Below, in pieces: positions 8,890 through 16,013 of a stretch of 32,163 nt of DNA; the stretch's first letter is position 1; the number at the start of each line of letters is the position of its first letter. The stretch is from the NCBI RefSeq assembly GCF_900092655.1, contig NZ_FLUY01001598.1, positions 1 to 32,163 on the forward strand, written 5' to 3'. A model generated the notes under the pieces. That model ran no database searches. It was given only the letters and a program-made list of their open reading frames with translations, and had not been told where the DNA came from. Source of the DNA: Candidatus Thiosymbion oneisti (GTDB lineage Bacteria > Pseudomonadota > Gammaproteobacteria > Chromatiales > Chromatiaceae). The position numbers and the translations under genes were made by a program.

Positions 8890-9277
8890 GTTTCAGTGTA
8901 TCTCCCATTATGGGAGAAGTGTAGCCAAGAAGCGCCCATCCAGCAAGGGGGGAAAGGGGTCAGGTCTTGACCTGTGCCTTCGCGATCAGACTGATCATTC
9001 TACTGATCATCGAGTAGTGCACTCCCCCATGATCGCCGATCTTCCGCATGTTGTAGCCCCCGCTGGCAAAGGTTTCGAAGATTGCGGTACCGGCATGATC
9101 AAGGCACCCTCGCGCGGGGCACCGTGTCGGCTAGAGGACTTCGATTCCGCCTCGCTGCTGGCGCGTGGGCATGACTCTGCGCCATGAAGTCCCTCGACAT
9201 GCACGGTAAGTCCTGATGGTTGTCAAAGGTTGCGAAATAGCTAAACTAGCTGTGTCAGTCATTCCATGGAGAATCCC
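8890..9277. other. Intergenic region between divergent TA modules
   Basis: Besides the higBA operator, this 388-base gap holds the palindrome CAGGTCTTGACCTG (8961-8974) inside AGGGGTCAGGTCTTGACC, a motif often found near RAYT genes in my recollection. It also holds two copies of CTGATCAT spaced 15 bases apart (8991-9013). Just before the Phd-like gene lies AGCTA-AAC-TAGCT (9239-9251), a possible antitoxin operator. Short open frames across 9030-9187 have no features I recognise, and I do not call them genes. Confidence 0.45.
8901..8917 (-). promoter_or_regulatory. Palindromic operator of higBA
   Basis: TCTCCCATTATGGGAGA has perfect 8-base arms around one central base. It lies 11 bases upstream of the higB start codon. 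On the minus strand its centre reads CATAAT, close to a -10 box, so a bound antitoxin would block RNA polymerase. The role is inferred from position. Confidence 0.6.
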
Positions 9278-9556
9278 ATGATTACCGTAACCTCTGTCGA
9301 AGCGCAAAATCGTTTCGGCGAACTGATCGACCGATCCCAGCGTGAACCCGTCGAGGTCACTCGACGTAGACGGACCGTGGCCTATGTCGTTTCCAGCCAT
9401 GACATGCAGGAGTTGGTTGAATTGCGTAGACGGCGTGACGAGGCGACACGCTGGTATTCTCGCTACCGCCGGAAGGTGACCGAGCAAACGGATGACAGCG
9501 AATCCCCCACTCTCACGGATTCGGGCGTGAACCGCTTGGTGCATGAGCTTCGTTAG
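9278..9556 (+). CDS. Phd/YefM-type antitoxin
   Basis: A 92-residue antitoxin. The N-terminus MITVTSVEAQNRFGELIDRSQREPVEVTRRRRTVAYVVSSHDMQELVEL is a textbook Phd/YefM DNA-binding fold, and the polar C-terminus is the usual unstructured toxin-binding tail. ATG 9278 is preferred over ATG 9266 because GGAG (9268-9271) sits at the right distance for 9278 and because the family starts at this methionine. The gene overlaps the PIN toxin gene by 14 bases. Confidence 0.9.
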   Translation: MITVTSVEAQNRFGELIDRSQREPVEVTRRRRTVAYVVSSHDMQELVELRRRRDEATRWYSRYRRKVTEQTDDSESPTLTDSGVNRLVHELR

Positions 9557-9959
9557 GCGGATCGTCATCGACACGGGCGTGTTGGTGAGTGCCGCCATCC
9601 GGCCCGAGTCTGTTCCTGCATTGGCGCTGGAAAAGGCCCTGCTGCAATTCGAGATCTGCGCCAGTGACGAGACGTTGGCCGAACTGGAAACCGTCCTGAT
9701 GCGCCCGAAGCTCGACCCTTATGTCGGGACCGGCTTGCGGCAGGAATTCGTCGCCGAATTTCGGCAAAGGGTGACCATGGTCGCCGTCGACCGGACCGTG
9801 ACCGACTGTACCGACCCGAAAGACAACAAATTTCTCGCACTCGCAGAGGCAGCCGGCGCTGAGCTCATCGTCGCCAGCGACCCGCACCTCACCGATATGC
9901 ACCCCTGGAGGGAGATACCGATCCTGCCTCCGTCGGCGTTCTTGGTGGGTATTCGGTGA
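9543..9959 (+). CDS. PIN-domain toxin (putative toxin component, PIN family)
   Basis: A 138-residue PIN ribonuclease. Acidic active-site residues are visible: D10 in VIDTGVLVSA, a glutamate in ETLAELETVL (44-51), D94 in DPKDNKFL and D113 in IVASDPHL. It matches the group of PIN toxins whose second half reads DNKFLALAEAAGAELIVASDPHL. It is an intact RNase expected to be held in check by the overlapping Phd-like antitoxin. Unlike the PIN frame at 3199, all key residues remain. Confidence 0.9.
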   Translation: MSFVRRIVIDTGVLVSAAIRPESVPALALEKALLQFEICASDETLAELETVLMRPKLDPYVGTGLRQEFVAEFRQRVTMVAVDRTVTDCTDPKDNKFLALAEAAGAELIVASDPHLTDMHPWREIPILPPSAFLVGIR

Positions 9960-10071
9960 CGAGAAGAATCGAGTCGAGCCGAGATAACCTATGCACGGAG
10001 AAGTCATGTTGGAATCCCCCCGGATTACCATTGATTTTCGAGTCGGCGAGTGCCACAGATGGGCGAAAGAC

Positions 10072-10083
10072 TACTGCGCAGTA
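10072..10083 (+). promoter_or_regulatory. Candidate operator of the RelE-like TA module
   Basis: TACTGCGCAGTA is a perfect 12-base palindrome 27 bases before the toxin start. It is followed at once by TCAC-CAA-GTGA (10086-10096), a second small inverted repeat. Two such sites ahead of an XRE-regulated operon fit antitoxin binding. The role is inferred from position only. Confidence 0.4.
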
Positions 10084-10109
10084 TTTCACCAAGTGATAGA
10101 CTTTTTTTC

Positions 10110-10496
10110 ATGAGGAGAGTGTTCAGGACCCGTACCTTCACTCGTTGGATGCGCAGGGTGGACTTGTCTGATGCAACGCTCTGCAAGGCCATTTCCGAGA
10201 TGGAGGATGGTCTGATCGATGCGGACCTCGGTGGCGGCGTGCTGAAAAAGCGCATCGCGCTTCCGGGGCAAGGAAGGCGCGGCGGCGCCCGGACAATCGT
10301 CGCCACAAACCTGGGAAGCCGCTGGTTCTTTCTCTACGGATTTGCGAAGAACGAGCGGGTCAACATCGATGAGCGTGAATTGCGTCTATTCCGGGAAGTG
10401 GCAACGGACCTGCTCGGGCTCGATGATCGACAAATCGCCGTTGCGCTTTCCTCCGGTGAGATAGAGAAGATTTGTCATGACCACAACCAAGAGTAA
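10110..10496 (+). CDS. RelE/HigB-like toxin
   Basis: A 128-residue toxin of the RelE-like group. The start at 10110 gives MRRVFRTRTFTRWMRRVDLSDATLCKAI, the normal beginning of this family. An upstream ATG at 10050 would add 20 unrelated residues. Conserved blocks are GLIDADLGGGVLKKRIALPGQGRRGGARTIVA and WFFLYGFAKNERVNI. It is expected to cut mRNA at the ribosome. It overlaps the following antitoxin gene by 20 bases in toxin-first order, as in higBA-type modules. Confidence 0.9.
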   Translation: MRRVFRTRTFTRWMRRVDLSDATLCKAISEMEDGLIDADLGGGVLKKRIALPGQGRRGGARTIVATNLGSRWFFLYGFAKNERVNIDERELRLFREVATDLLGLDDRQIAVALSSGEIEKICHDHNQE

Positions 10497-10797
10497 CAGC
10501 CGAATCCTGTCAGAACTGCATGAAACCGCTCGCGGATTGCACGCAGCCGGCCTGATCGACAAACGCCGCATGCACGAGTTCGATGCATTGTGCCATCTCG
10601 ATGTCGAGGAGATGCCGCCAGAAAAGATCAGAGCGCTTCGCGAAACGGCACATGTCAGCCAAGCGGTTTTTGCCGCTATCTTGAATACGAGTGTGTCCAC
10701 CGTTCAAAAGTGGGAAATAGGTGAGAAGAAGCCGAGCGGGCCTTCCGTGAAACTTCTCACGCTCATTGATCGTAAGGGGTTGGAAGCGGTGTTGTGA
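10477..10797 (+). CDS. XRE-family antitoxin of the RelE-like module
   Basis: A 106-residue helix-turn-helix protein. The HTH occupies about residues 50-95: MPPEKIRALRETAHVSQAVFAAILNTSVSTVQKWEIGEKKPSGPSVKLLTLI. This group (COG2944-like) consistently pairs with RelE-like toxins. It should bind the toxin and repress the operon. The gene is intact and directly coupled to the toxin. Confidence 0.9.
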   Translation: MTTTKSNSRILSELHETARGLHAAGLIDKRRMHEFDALCHLDVEEMPPEKIRALRETAHVSQAVFAAILNTSVSTVQKWEIGEKKPSGPSVKLLTLIDRKGLEAVL

Positions 10798-10910
10798 ACG
10801 GACAGGGGCAAGTTCTCGCAATGTGGTACTTACAAGATACGGACGACGCAGCAAGGGCTTGTTCTCTGCCGTGAAAAACTGGTCCAAAAAACAGCCCGAC
10901 CTCTTCAATA

Positions 10911-10941
10911 AACGTGTCTATAATCTGGCGGGACTTGACAC
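10911..10941 (+). repeat. Dispersed 31-bp repeat, copy A
   Basis: This segment matches 20974-21004 at 27 of 31 positions, on the same strand. It ends in GGCGGGACTTGACAC here and GGCGGGTCTTGACAC there. On the complementary strand it starts GTGTC and ends GACACG, so it has short inverted ends. Here it sits directly upstream of a transposase remnant. It may be an end of a mobile element or a REP-type repeat. Confidence 0.5.
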
Positions 10942-10950
10942 GATCCCAAT

Positions 10951-11046
10951 GTCAGGGCCTATTATCGCCACCTGATCGAGACCCGCAGCCTCAAGAAGCC
11001 CCAGGCCCTCTGTGCCGTCATGCGCAAGCTCCTGATCGGTATATAA
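10951..11046 (+). pseudogene. C-terminal remnant of a transposase (IS110-like)
   Basis: The frame starting at 10951 reads VRAYYRHLIETRSLKKPQALCAVMRKLLIGI followed by TAA at 11044. The pattern YYRxLxE...KKPxALxAVMRKLL is what I know from the C-terminus of IS110/IS116-type transposases. The rest of the gene is missing, so only about 31 codons remain. It abuts the dispersed repeat and ends 17 bases before the glycosyltransferase start. Confidence 0.55.
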
Positions 11047-11063
11047 TCACACGGGACCTGACA

Positions 11064-12071
11064 ATGATAACAACTCAATTGAGAACGCCCCCTAGGTCAT
11101 CCGACAACGAGGAGCGAAGTGTCAATATCTCCCCAACGATCTCGGTATCACTGGTGGTTCCAGTATATAACGAGGCCGAAACGGTCGGCCTTTTCCTCGA
11201 CCGGGTAGACCGGGTGGTCGCCGACAAGCCTGTGGTACAGCTGGAAGTTGTTTTTGTAAACGACGGCAGTTCGGATGCCACCCTGGACCGCCTCCTCGAA
11301 TATCAGCGACGAGATAGCCGCCTGCGGGTGGTTGATCTCAGCCGTAACTTCGGCAAGGAGGCCGCGCTTACCACCGGAATGCGGATCGCAAAAGGACAGG
11401 TGGTGGTGCCGATCGACGTGGATCTGCAGGACCCACCGGAGCTTATCTTGGAGATGATCGAACAGTGGCGGGAAGGTTATGATGTAGTGCTCGCGCGTCG
11501 AGTCGTCCGCGACACGGACTCATGGGCCAAGCGACTGTCGGCCGGTTGGTTCTACCGCGTCCATAATTGGATCGCCGAGCCGGTGATCCCGGAAAATGTT
11601 GGCGACTTCCGGCTGATGGACCGCACCGTAGTCGAGGCGCTGAACGAGCTGCCGGAATCTAGGCGCTTTATGAAGGGACTCTTTGCCTGGGTAGGGTTCC
11701 GGACGACGTTTGTCGATTATGTCCGTCCGGAGCGCGCGGCCGGTTCCACCAAGTTCAACAGCTGGCGGCTGTGGAATTTTGCGTTGGAGGGGCTTACCAG
11801 CTTCAGCACCTTTTCGTTGCGGATCTGGACTTATCTGGGCAGCATGATGGCGCTGGCATCCTTCCTGTACGCCTCCTTTATCATCCTGAGGGTCCTGCTC
11901 TTCGGCGTCGATACCCCCGGTTATGCCTCGCTGCTGGTTACCATTACCTTTCTCGGTGGTCTCCAGCTCATGGGAATCGGCATCATCGGCGAGTATCTGG
12001 GGAGGACCTATCTCGAAGCGAAGCGACGGCCGGTGTCTCTGGTTCGGCATATCTATGAACCGAAGGAGTGA
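11064..12071 (+). CDS. GtrB-like polyprenyl-phosphate glycosyltransferase (GT2)
   Basis: A 335-residue GT2 enzyme of the DPM1/GtrB type. The catalytic domain starts at SVSLVVPVYNEAETVG (27-42), with DVDLQDPPE (118-126) carrying the metal and nucleotide-sugar aspartates, and GDFRLMDR about 180. Two membrane helices follow at about 257-280 and 288-312, then a short cytoplasmic tail. Such enzymes transfer a sugar from UDP- or GDP-sugar to undecaprenyl phosphate at the inner face of the membrane. I chose ATG 11064; the longer frame to 10914 runs through the transposase remnant. With the GtrA-like gene and the large membrane protein downstream it forms a GtrABC-style set. The next gene starts after 3 bases. 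Confidence 0.92.
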   Translation: MITTQLRTPPRSSDNEERSVNISPTISVSLVVPVYNEAETVGLFLDRVDRVVADKPVVQLEVVFVNDGSSDATLDRLLEYQRRDSRLRVVDLSRNFGKEAALTTGMRIAKGQVVVPIDVDLQDPPELILEMIEQWREGYDVVLARRVVRDTDSWAKRLSAGWFYRVHNWIAEPVIPENVGDFRLMDRTVVEALNELPESRRFMKGLFAWVGFRTTFVDYVRPERAAGSTKFNSWRLWNFALEGLTSFSTFSLRIWTYLGSMMALASFLYASFIILRVLLFGVDTPGYASLLVTITFLGGLQLMGIGIIGEYLGRTYLEAKRRPVSLVRHIYEPKE

Positions 12072-12074
12072 GCG

Positions 12075-12890
12075 ATGGATCTCAAAGAGGCCTCTCTCCT
12101 GGGCCCCGAGTTGACCGATCACTGGTACTACCGCTCCAAAGCGGCGGCCATGATGAAGCTACTCCCAGCCCCGGCCCCAGCGGTGATTCTGGATGTGGGT
12201 GCGGGCTCGGGTTACTTTTCCCGCTATCTCTTGCGCCGAACCACGGCTACCGTTGCCTGGTGCATCGACACCGGCTATGATTCCGACGCCGACACGGAAG
12301 AGGCGGGTAAGGCGATTCACTATCGGCGGTCTTTGGAGGATGTTGCAGAAGACACCGAGCGTCGCCCTTTGCCCCCCTCTCCCCAATCCCTCTCGCGGCC
12401 GGGAGAAGGGCTTTTGCGACACCCTCCTTTGGAGAGGGTTTCCGTCGATCTGGTTCTTCTGATGGATGTTTTGGAACACGTCGATGACGATGTCGGACTC
12501 CTGACCGATTGCGTCCGCAAAGTTCCCGGAGGCGCGCGGTTTCTTGTCTCGGTACCCGCGTTCCGGTTCTTATGGAGCGGGCACGATGAGTTCCTCGGGC
12601 ACCAGCGACGTTACACCCTCGACGAGTTGCAAGCGGTCGTGAGGCGTGCGGGTCTGCGGGTACGACAAGGCGCTTACTATTTCGGCTTGGTGTTCCCTCT
12701 GGCCGCGGCGATTCGCCTTGCCGACAACTGGCTACGTCGTCCCGGCGGGAAACCTGCCCACTCTCAGCTGAGAAGGCACGGTCGGCTGGTAAATGAGACC
12801 CTGGCGGCGATCTGCAAGGCGGAGTTGCCCCTTTTGAGCCTCAATCGGGTCGTTGGTTTGTCCGCATTTTGTGTGGCGGAACGGCCATGA
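12075..12890 (+). CDS. Class I SAM-dependent methyltransferase, with in-frame repeat insert
   Basis: A 271-residue methyltransferase. Motif I is VILDVGAGSGYFSR (37-50) and the motif IV region is LVLLMDVLEHVDDD (127-139), followed by VSVPAFRFLWSGHDEFLGHQRRYT, which I recognise from methyltransferases in polysaccharide clusters. Between the two motifs, residues 96-122 (RRPLPPSPQSLSRPGEGLLRHPPLE) are proline-rich and encoded by a palindromic repeat that fits in frame. Most relatives would continue straight into the DLV strand. The substrate is unknown; position between GT2 and GtrA suggests a lipid-linked sugar or glycan. The stop overlaps the next start (ATGA). Confidence 0.85.
   Translation: MDLKEASLLGPELTDHWYYRSKAAAMMKLLPAPAPAVILDVGAGSGYFSRYLLRRTTATVAWCIDTGYDSDADTEEAGKAIHYRRSLEDVAEDTERRPLPPSPQSLSRPGEGLLRHPPLERVSVDLVLLMDVLEHVDDDVGLLTDCVRKVPGGARFLVSVPAFRFLWSGHDEFLGHQRRYTLDELQAVVRRAGLRVRQGAYYFGLVFPLAAAIRLADNWLRRPGGKPAHSQLRRHGRLVNETLAAICKAELPLLSLNRVVGLSAFCVAERP
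12363..12440 (+). repeat. Palindromic repeat inserted in frame in the methyltransferase gene
   Basis: Two imperfect hairpins lie side by side: CCCTCTC (12388-12394) with GAGAAGGG (12403-12410), and ACCCTCC with GGAGAGGGT (12421-12439). The run CCCCTCTCCCCAATCCCTCTC is the start of a G/C-rich repeat that I have seen dispersed in many proteobacterial genomes. The insert adds about 26 codons without breaking the frame, similar in principle to the palindromic elements of Rickettsia genes. Confidence 0.6.
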
Positions 12891-13366
12891 GGCAAAGTCC
12901 GGGCGGACCGGGACGCAACGGAGTCCGCGGGCGACTCCGCCGTGAGCTCTTTCTCGTCGGCCGCTTCGGGTTAGTCGGTATCCTCGCCACGGCGGTCCAT
13001 ATGGCGGTCGTCTGGCTGTTGGTCGAGACCACAGAGCTTCCAGTGCTGGCAGCGAATTTGTTTGCTTTTCTGACCGCTTTCACAATTTCATTTGCCGGAA
13101 ATTACCTCTGGACCTTCGCCGCGCCCGGCAGTGCAAGGACGGCCATGCGGCGGTTCTTCCTGATTTCGGGTAGTGCCTTTGCAGTCAATACTCTGCTGTT
13201 GGCCGCGCTCACGAAGGCTGCATGGCTAGCCCCCGCCGCCGCAGCGGTTTCAGCCGCTGCGGTGATTCCGTTCATCACCTATCTGACCAGTCGGTTATGG
13301 GGTTTCAAGGTTGGACCGCGCCTTATGATAACCAGAGGTTCCTTGCGTGAAAACCTCATGGAATAA
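12887..13366 (+). CDS. GtrA-like polyprenyl-sugar flippase
   Basis: A 159-residue protein with four predicted membrane helices. It starts from ATG 12887, which overlaps the methyltransferase stop. Family signature: FGLVGILATAVHMAVVWLLVE in helix 1, AANLFAFLTAFTISFAGNYLWTF in helix 2 and the linker, RRFFLISGSAFAVNTLLLAAL in helix 3, and SAAAVIPFITYLTSRLWGFK at the end. GtrA proteins are thought to move polyprenyl-linked sugars across the inner membrane. The last 20 bases overlap the next gene, suggesting coupled translation. Confidence 0.88.
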   Translation: MRQSPGGPGRNGVRGRLRRELFLVGRFGLVGILATAVHMAVVWLLVETTELPVLAANLFAFLTAFTISFAGNYLWTFAAPGSARTAMRRFFLISGSAFAVNTLLLAALTKAAWLAPAAAAVSAAAVIPFITYLTSRLWGFKVGPRLMITRGSLRENLME

Positions 13367-15458
13367 AGCCATCGCCAATGCCGCCCTGCCATTCCTGTTG
13401 GGTACATCCGCCTTTTTTCTCATCGTCGGACCTCAGGTATTGAGACCGGACAATATCGCTTGGCTAGCCAACGGCGATCCCTCCACGCATTATCTTGGAT
13501 GGCATTTCTTTCGTAACTCCGATTGGTCGTTTCCCATTGGTCTGAATCCCGATTATGGCCTCGAGCTGGGCAATGCCATTCTGTTCTCCGACTCGAATCC
13601 TCTCTTGGCATTTCTCTTCAAGCCATTCTCGTCACTGCTGCCCGAGACCTTTCAATACTTCGGCTGGTGGCTGTTTGCCTGCTTTGTCCTCCAGGCCTGG
13701 TTCGCATGGAAGCTGGTCGGCCTGGTCTCGGAGCATCCCGCTATTCGTCTCCTCGGTGCTGGCTTGTTCGTCTTCGCACCGCCAATGATTTGGCGTCTGC
13801 TGGGTCATCTCAGCCTGGTCGGGCATTTTCTGATCCTCGCGGCACTCTATTTGTCGCTCCGACCGACTCAGCACATGCGTACCGTACTCTGGGCCCTCGT
13901 CCTTGTGGTTGCCGCCTTGGTGCACCCCTATTTGCTGGCGATGGCCGCGGCTCTATGGCTGGCTGACTTGACTCAAATCCTGATTCGGCATGAGCGACCT
14001 GCAAAGTCCGCCGTGCTGGAACTTGTCGGGATTTTGGCGCTGGTCGGGCTCGCCTGTTGGCAGGCCGGCTATTTCACAGTGGGAAGCGGGGTTTCGACGG
14101 GTGGATTCGGTCTCTATCGAATGAACCTGTTTTCCATTTTGGATCCCAATGGTTGGTCATATATATTGAAGAATCTGCCACAGGCAGAGGGGGAATACGA
14201 GGGGTTCAATTATCTCGGCCTCGGAATCATTGCTCTGACGCTCTTCGCGTTGCCTGCGCTGATCGCTGGGAATACTGGCTTACCAGCGGCGATCAAGCAG
14301 CGGGTGACCCTTCTGGGCGCCTTGGTGAGCCTCTTTTTGTTCGCGCTCTCCCACAAGATCGGGATCGGATCGCGGCAGCTCGAGCTTTCACTGGCCGACC
14401 CCTTGTTGCATGCCGCAAACGTATTTCAAAGTTCAGGACGGATGTTTTGGCCCGTGTTCTATGTACTGGTACTGACTGTCGTCTTCATCGCCGTTCGCGG
14501 TCACAATCCCCGGACTGCGATCTCGTTGCTGGCCATCGCCCTTGCGATTCAGGTGATCGATACCAGGGCCGGATGGCAGGTAACCCGGAGCCAGTTGATT
14601 GTAAGGCCCGCGACGGAGTGGGGCACCCCATTGAAAGATCCGTTCTGGGCCCAGGCCGTCGCCAGATACCAAAAAGTTCGGCGGCTGCCTCTGATGGATC
14701 ATTCTCCACATTGGCAAACGCTCGCGGCTTACGCCGGGCGATATGGTCTCGGTACGGATGCGGTCTACCTCGCCCGCGTCAATCAAAGAGCGCTTGAAAC
14801 CGCACTGAAAAAGGCGTCGGTCACCCTGAACACGGGGCGCTACGAGGCCGACTCCCTCTATGTGCTCGACCCGACCAAACTCGGGTCCATCGCCCTGCAC
14901 ATCGATTCCGAGACTGATCTTCTGGCACGCATCGATGGGTTTTACTTGGTGGCGCCCGGTTGGAAGCGTTGCCGCAAGTGTGGTCACCTCGACCGCGAGC
15001 TGGGGTTGGCGGATGTTCTTCCGGCGGTTGGGAGCGGCGAGCGGATCCGGTTCTCGGAGTCCGGAGACGGCCTCATCTATCTGGCCGCAGGCTGGTCCAA
15101 CCCGGAGTCGTGGGGGACCTGGTCGAACGGTCCGGCGGCGGAAGTCGTCTTACTGCTGTCGGATGTCGGTGCCCATGAAATCCTGATCGAAGCCAACGCG
15201 CTGGTCTCGCCCCTTCACCCCGAGCAAAATATCGAAATTTCAGTCAATGGCATGGTAGCGACGACCGCCCGCCTCACGACATACGCCGCCAACCGCATCC
15301 GCGTCCCGATACCTGATGCGGTGCGCGAAAAGCTGCAAAAACACAGGACCTTGCGGCTTAAATTCCGGTTTCCCGACGCCGTGCGCCCGCAGGCTCTCCG
15401 GATCGGTGACGACTCGCGCAGTCTGGCGCTCGGCCTTATGGCCATCACTCTGATTTAA
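13347..15458 (+). CDS. Large membrane protein, DUF6311-like (candidate GT-C glycosyltransferase)
   Basis: A 703-residue protein starting at GTG 13347 (AGAGG about 10 bases upstream). The N-terminal ~420 residues contain roughly ten membrane helices, and the last ~270 form a soluble, presumably periplasmic part with a beta-rich end. Near residues 38-55 the first outside loop reads LANGDPSTHYLGWHFF, an aspartate placed where GT-C enzymes keep their catalytic acid. It is followed by NPDYGLELGNAILFSDSNPLLAFLFKPF, which I associate with the uncharacterised DUF6311 family. A pair of cysteines (CRKC) lies near residue 545. Its place after GtrB- and GtrA-like genes suggests it is the outer-face transferase of a Gtr-type system. 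The family match is from memory; the function is inferred. Confidence 0.75.
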   Translation: MKTSWNKAIANAALPFLLGTSAFFLIVGPQVLRPDNIAWLANGDPSTHYLGWHFFRNSDWSFPIGLNPDYGLELGNAILFSDSNPLLAFLFKPFSSLLPETFQYFGWWLFACFVLQAWFAWKLVGLVSEHPAIRLLGAGLFVFAPPMIWRLLGHLSLVGHFLILAALYLSLRPTQHMRTVLWALVLVVAALVHPYLLAMAAALWLADLTQILIRHERPAKSAVLELVGILALVGLACWQAGYFTVGSGVSTGGFGLYRMNLFSILDPNGWSYILKNLPQAEGEYEGFNYLGLGIIALTLFALPALIAGNTGLPAAIKQRVTLLGALVSLFLFALSHKIGIGSRQLELSLADPLLHAANVFQSSGRMFWPVFYVLVLTVVFIAVRGHNPRTAISLLAIALAIQVIDTRAGWQVTRSQLIVRPATEWGTPLKDPFWAQAVARYQKVRRLPLMDHSPHWQTLAAYAGRYGLGTDAVYLARVNQRALETALKKASVTLNTGRYEADSLYVLDPTKLGSIALHIDSETDLLARIDGFYLVAPGWKRCRKCGHLDRELGLADVLPAVGSGERIRFSESGDGLIYLAAGWSNPESWGTWSNGPAAEVVLLLSDVGAHEILIEANALVSPLHPEQNIEISVNGMVATTARLTTYAANRIRVPIPDAVREKLQKHRTLRLKFRFPDAVRPQALRIGDDSRSLALGLMAITLI

Positions 15459-15465
15459 GGCGATT

Positions 15466-15600
15466 GCTGTTCAAGAGTCAGGCGCTGCTGGACGAGAAGG
15501 CGTTACTGACATGGCCTATGTGGATCTCAATCCGGTGCGGGCGGGGCTGGCCGAGATGCCGGATACTTCGGACTACACCTCGGACCAGGTCGTTTCTGAT
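15466..15600 (+). pseudogene. Fragment of a REP-associated tyrosine transposase
   Basis: This stretch closely matches part of the RAYT gene at the window end (31871-31999). It shares TCAAGAG(T/C)CAGGCG, GACGAGAAGGCG and GGCCTATGTGGATCT, then the same run encoding AYVDLNPVRAGLAEMPDTSDYTS. Bases are missing at 15508-15512 relative to the intact copy (TTACTGACATGG versus CTGCTGGCGGCGATGG), which breaks the frame. Only the C-terminal helix region of the gene remains. It starts 8 bases after the DUF6311-like gene stop. Confidence 0.85.
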
Positions 15601-15623
15601 TTGGGTCTTTGAACAAGTAAATT

Positions 15624-15673
15624 GCCTAACAAGCCCTTGCAGCCGACGCTTGTACCTCATGCGACTGAAGGGC
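15624..15673 (+). repeat. attC-like half site with damaged core
   Basis: GCCTAAC (15624-15630) matches the attC inverse core exactly. It is followed by AA, then GCCCTTGCAGCCGACGC, the usual start of an attC left arm. The matching right arm GCGACTGAAGGGC (15661-15673) pairs with it with one extra base bulged, as in attC. The expected core GTTRRRY then fails: the sequence reads AACAATA. This looks like an inactive cassette end. Confidence 0.5.
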
Positions 15674-15677
15674 AACA

Positions 15678-15705
15678 ATAAGCGGTGCGTCCATGCACCG
15701 CTTAT
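15678..15705. repeat. Perfect 11-bp hairpin with GTCCAT loop
   Basis: ATAAGCGGTGC (15678-15688) pairs perfectly with GCACCGCTTAT (15695-15705) around GTCCAT. The left-end hairpin at 31-68 has the same six-base loop. Both are followed within a few bases by GCTGGTTAG, in opposite orientation in the two places (69-77 here read forward; 15712-15720 reversed). It could be a terminator stem without a T tract, or part of a cassette boundary. Confidence 0.5.
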
Positions 15706-16013
15706 CGGCGGGCTAACCAGCAAATGCACTATAAAAAGTCTTACCGACCGGAAAGCACAATAGGGACATGCAGCGGGCACGAAAAACCTGATGTCTACGG
15801 GATTTCGACCAGGTACGTGGCCTGGGCCTATAGAAACCACGGGTAGTAGTTAAATTCAAAGTGGTATGGTTGTGCGATCTGATGGTTCCAACCCCCGCAG
15901 TTTTTGCCATCCCTGGCACTGGATTCCAGCGTCCCAGCCGGAATGAAGGCTTGGTTGCCGGCTCCCACGAGAGTTGCTACCTTTCAATGGGGCTTCTAGT
16001 TACTGATTGAAAA
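15706..16013. other. Gene-free debris region
   Basis: I see no gene here. Short open frames lack any family resemblance. The segment CACTGGATTCCAGCGTCC near 15917 resembles dispersed genomic repeats. The region is bounded by the attC-like remnant and the 163-bp MITE, consistent with accumulation of insertions between the glycan locus and hipA. Confidence 0.4.

Noticed and set aside
8867-9187. 106-residue plus-strand open frame between TA modules
   Set aside because: It runs through the higBA promoter palindrome and shows no family resemblance or ribosome site.
15464-15763. 99-residue open frame after the DUF6311-like gene
   Set aside because: It starts in the RAYT fragment and runs through the attC-like remnant; it is out of frame with the transposase.
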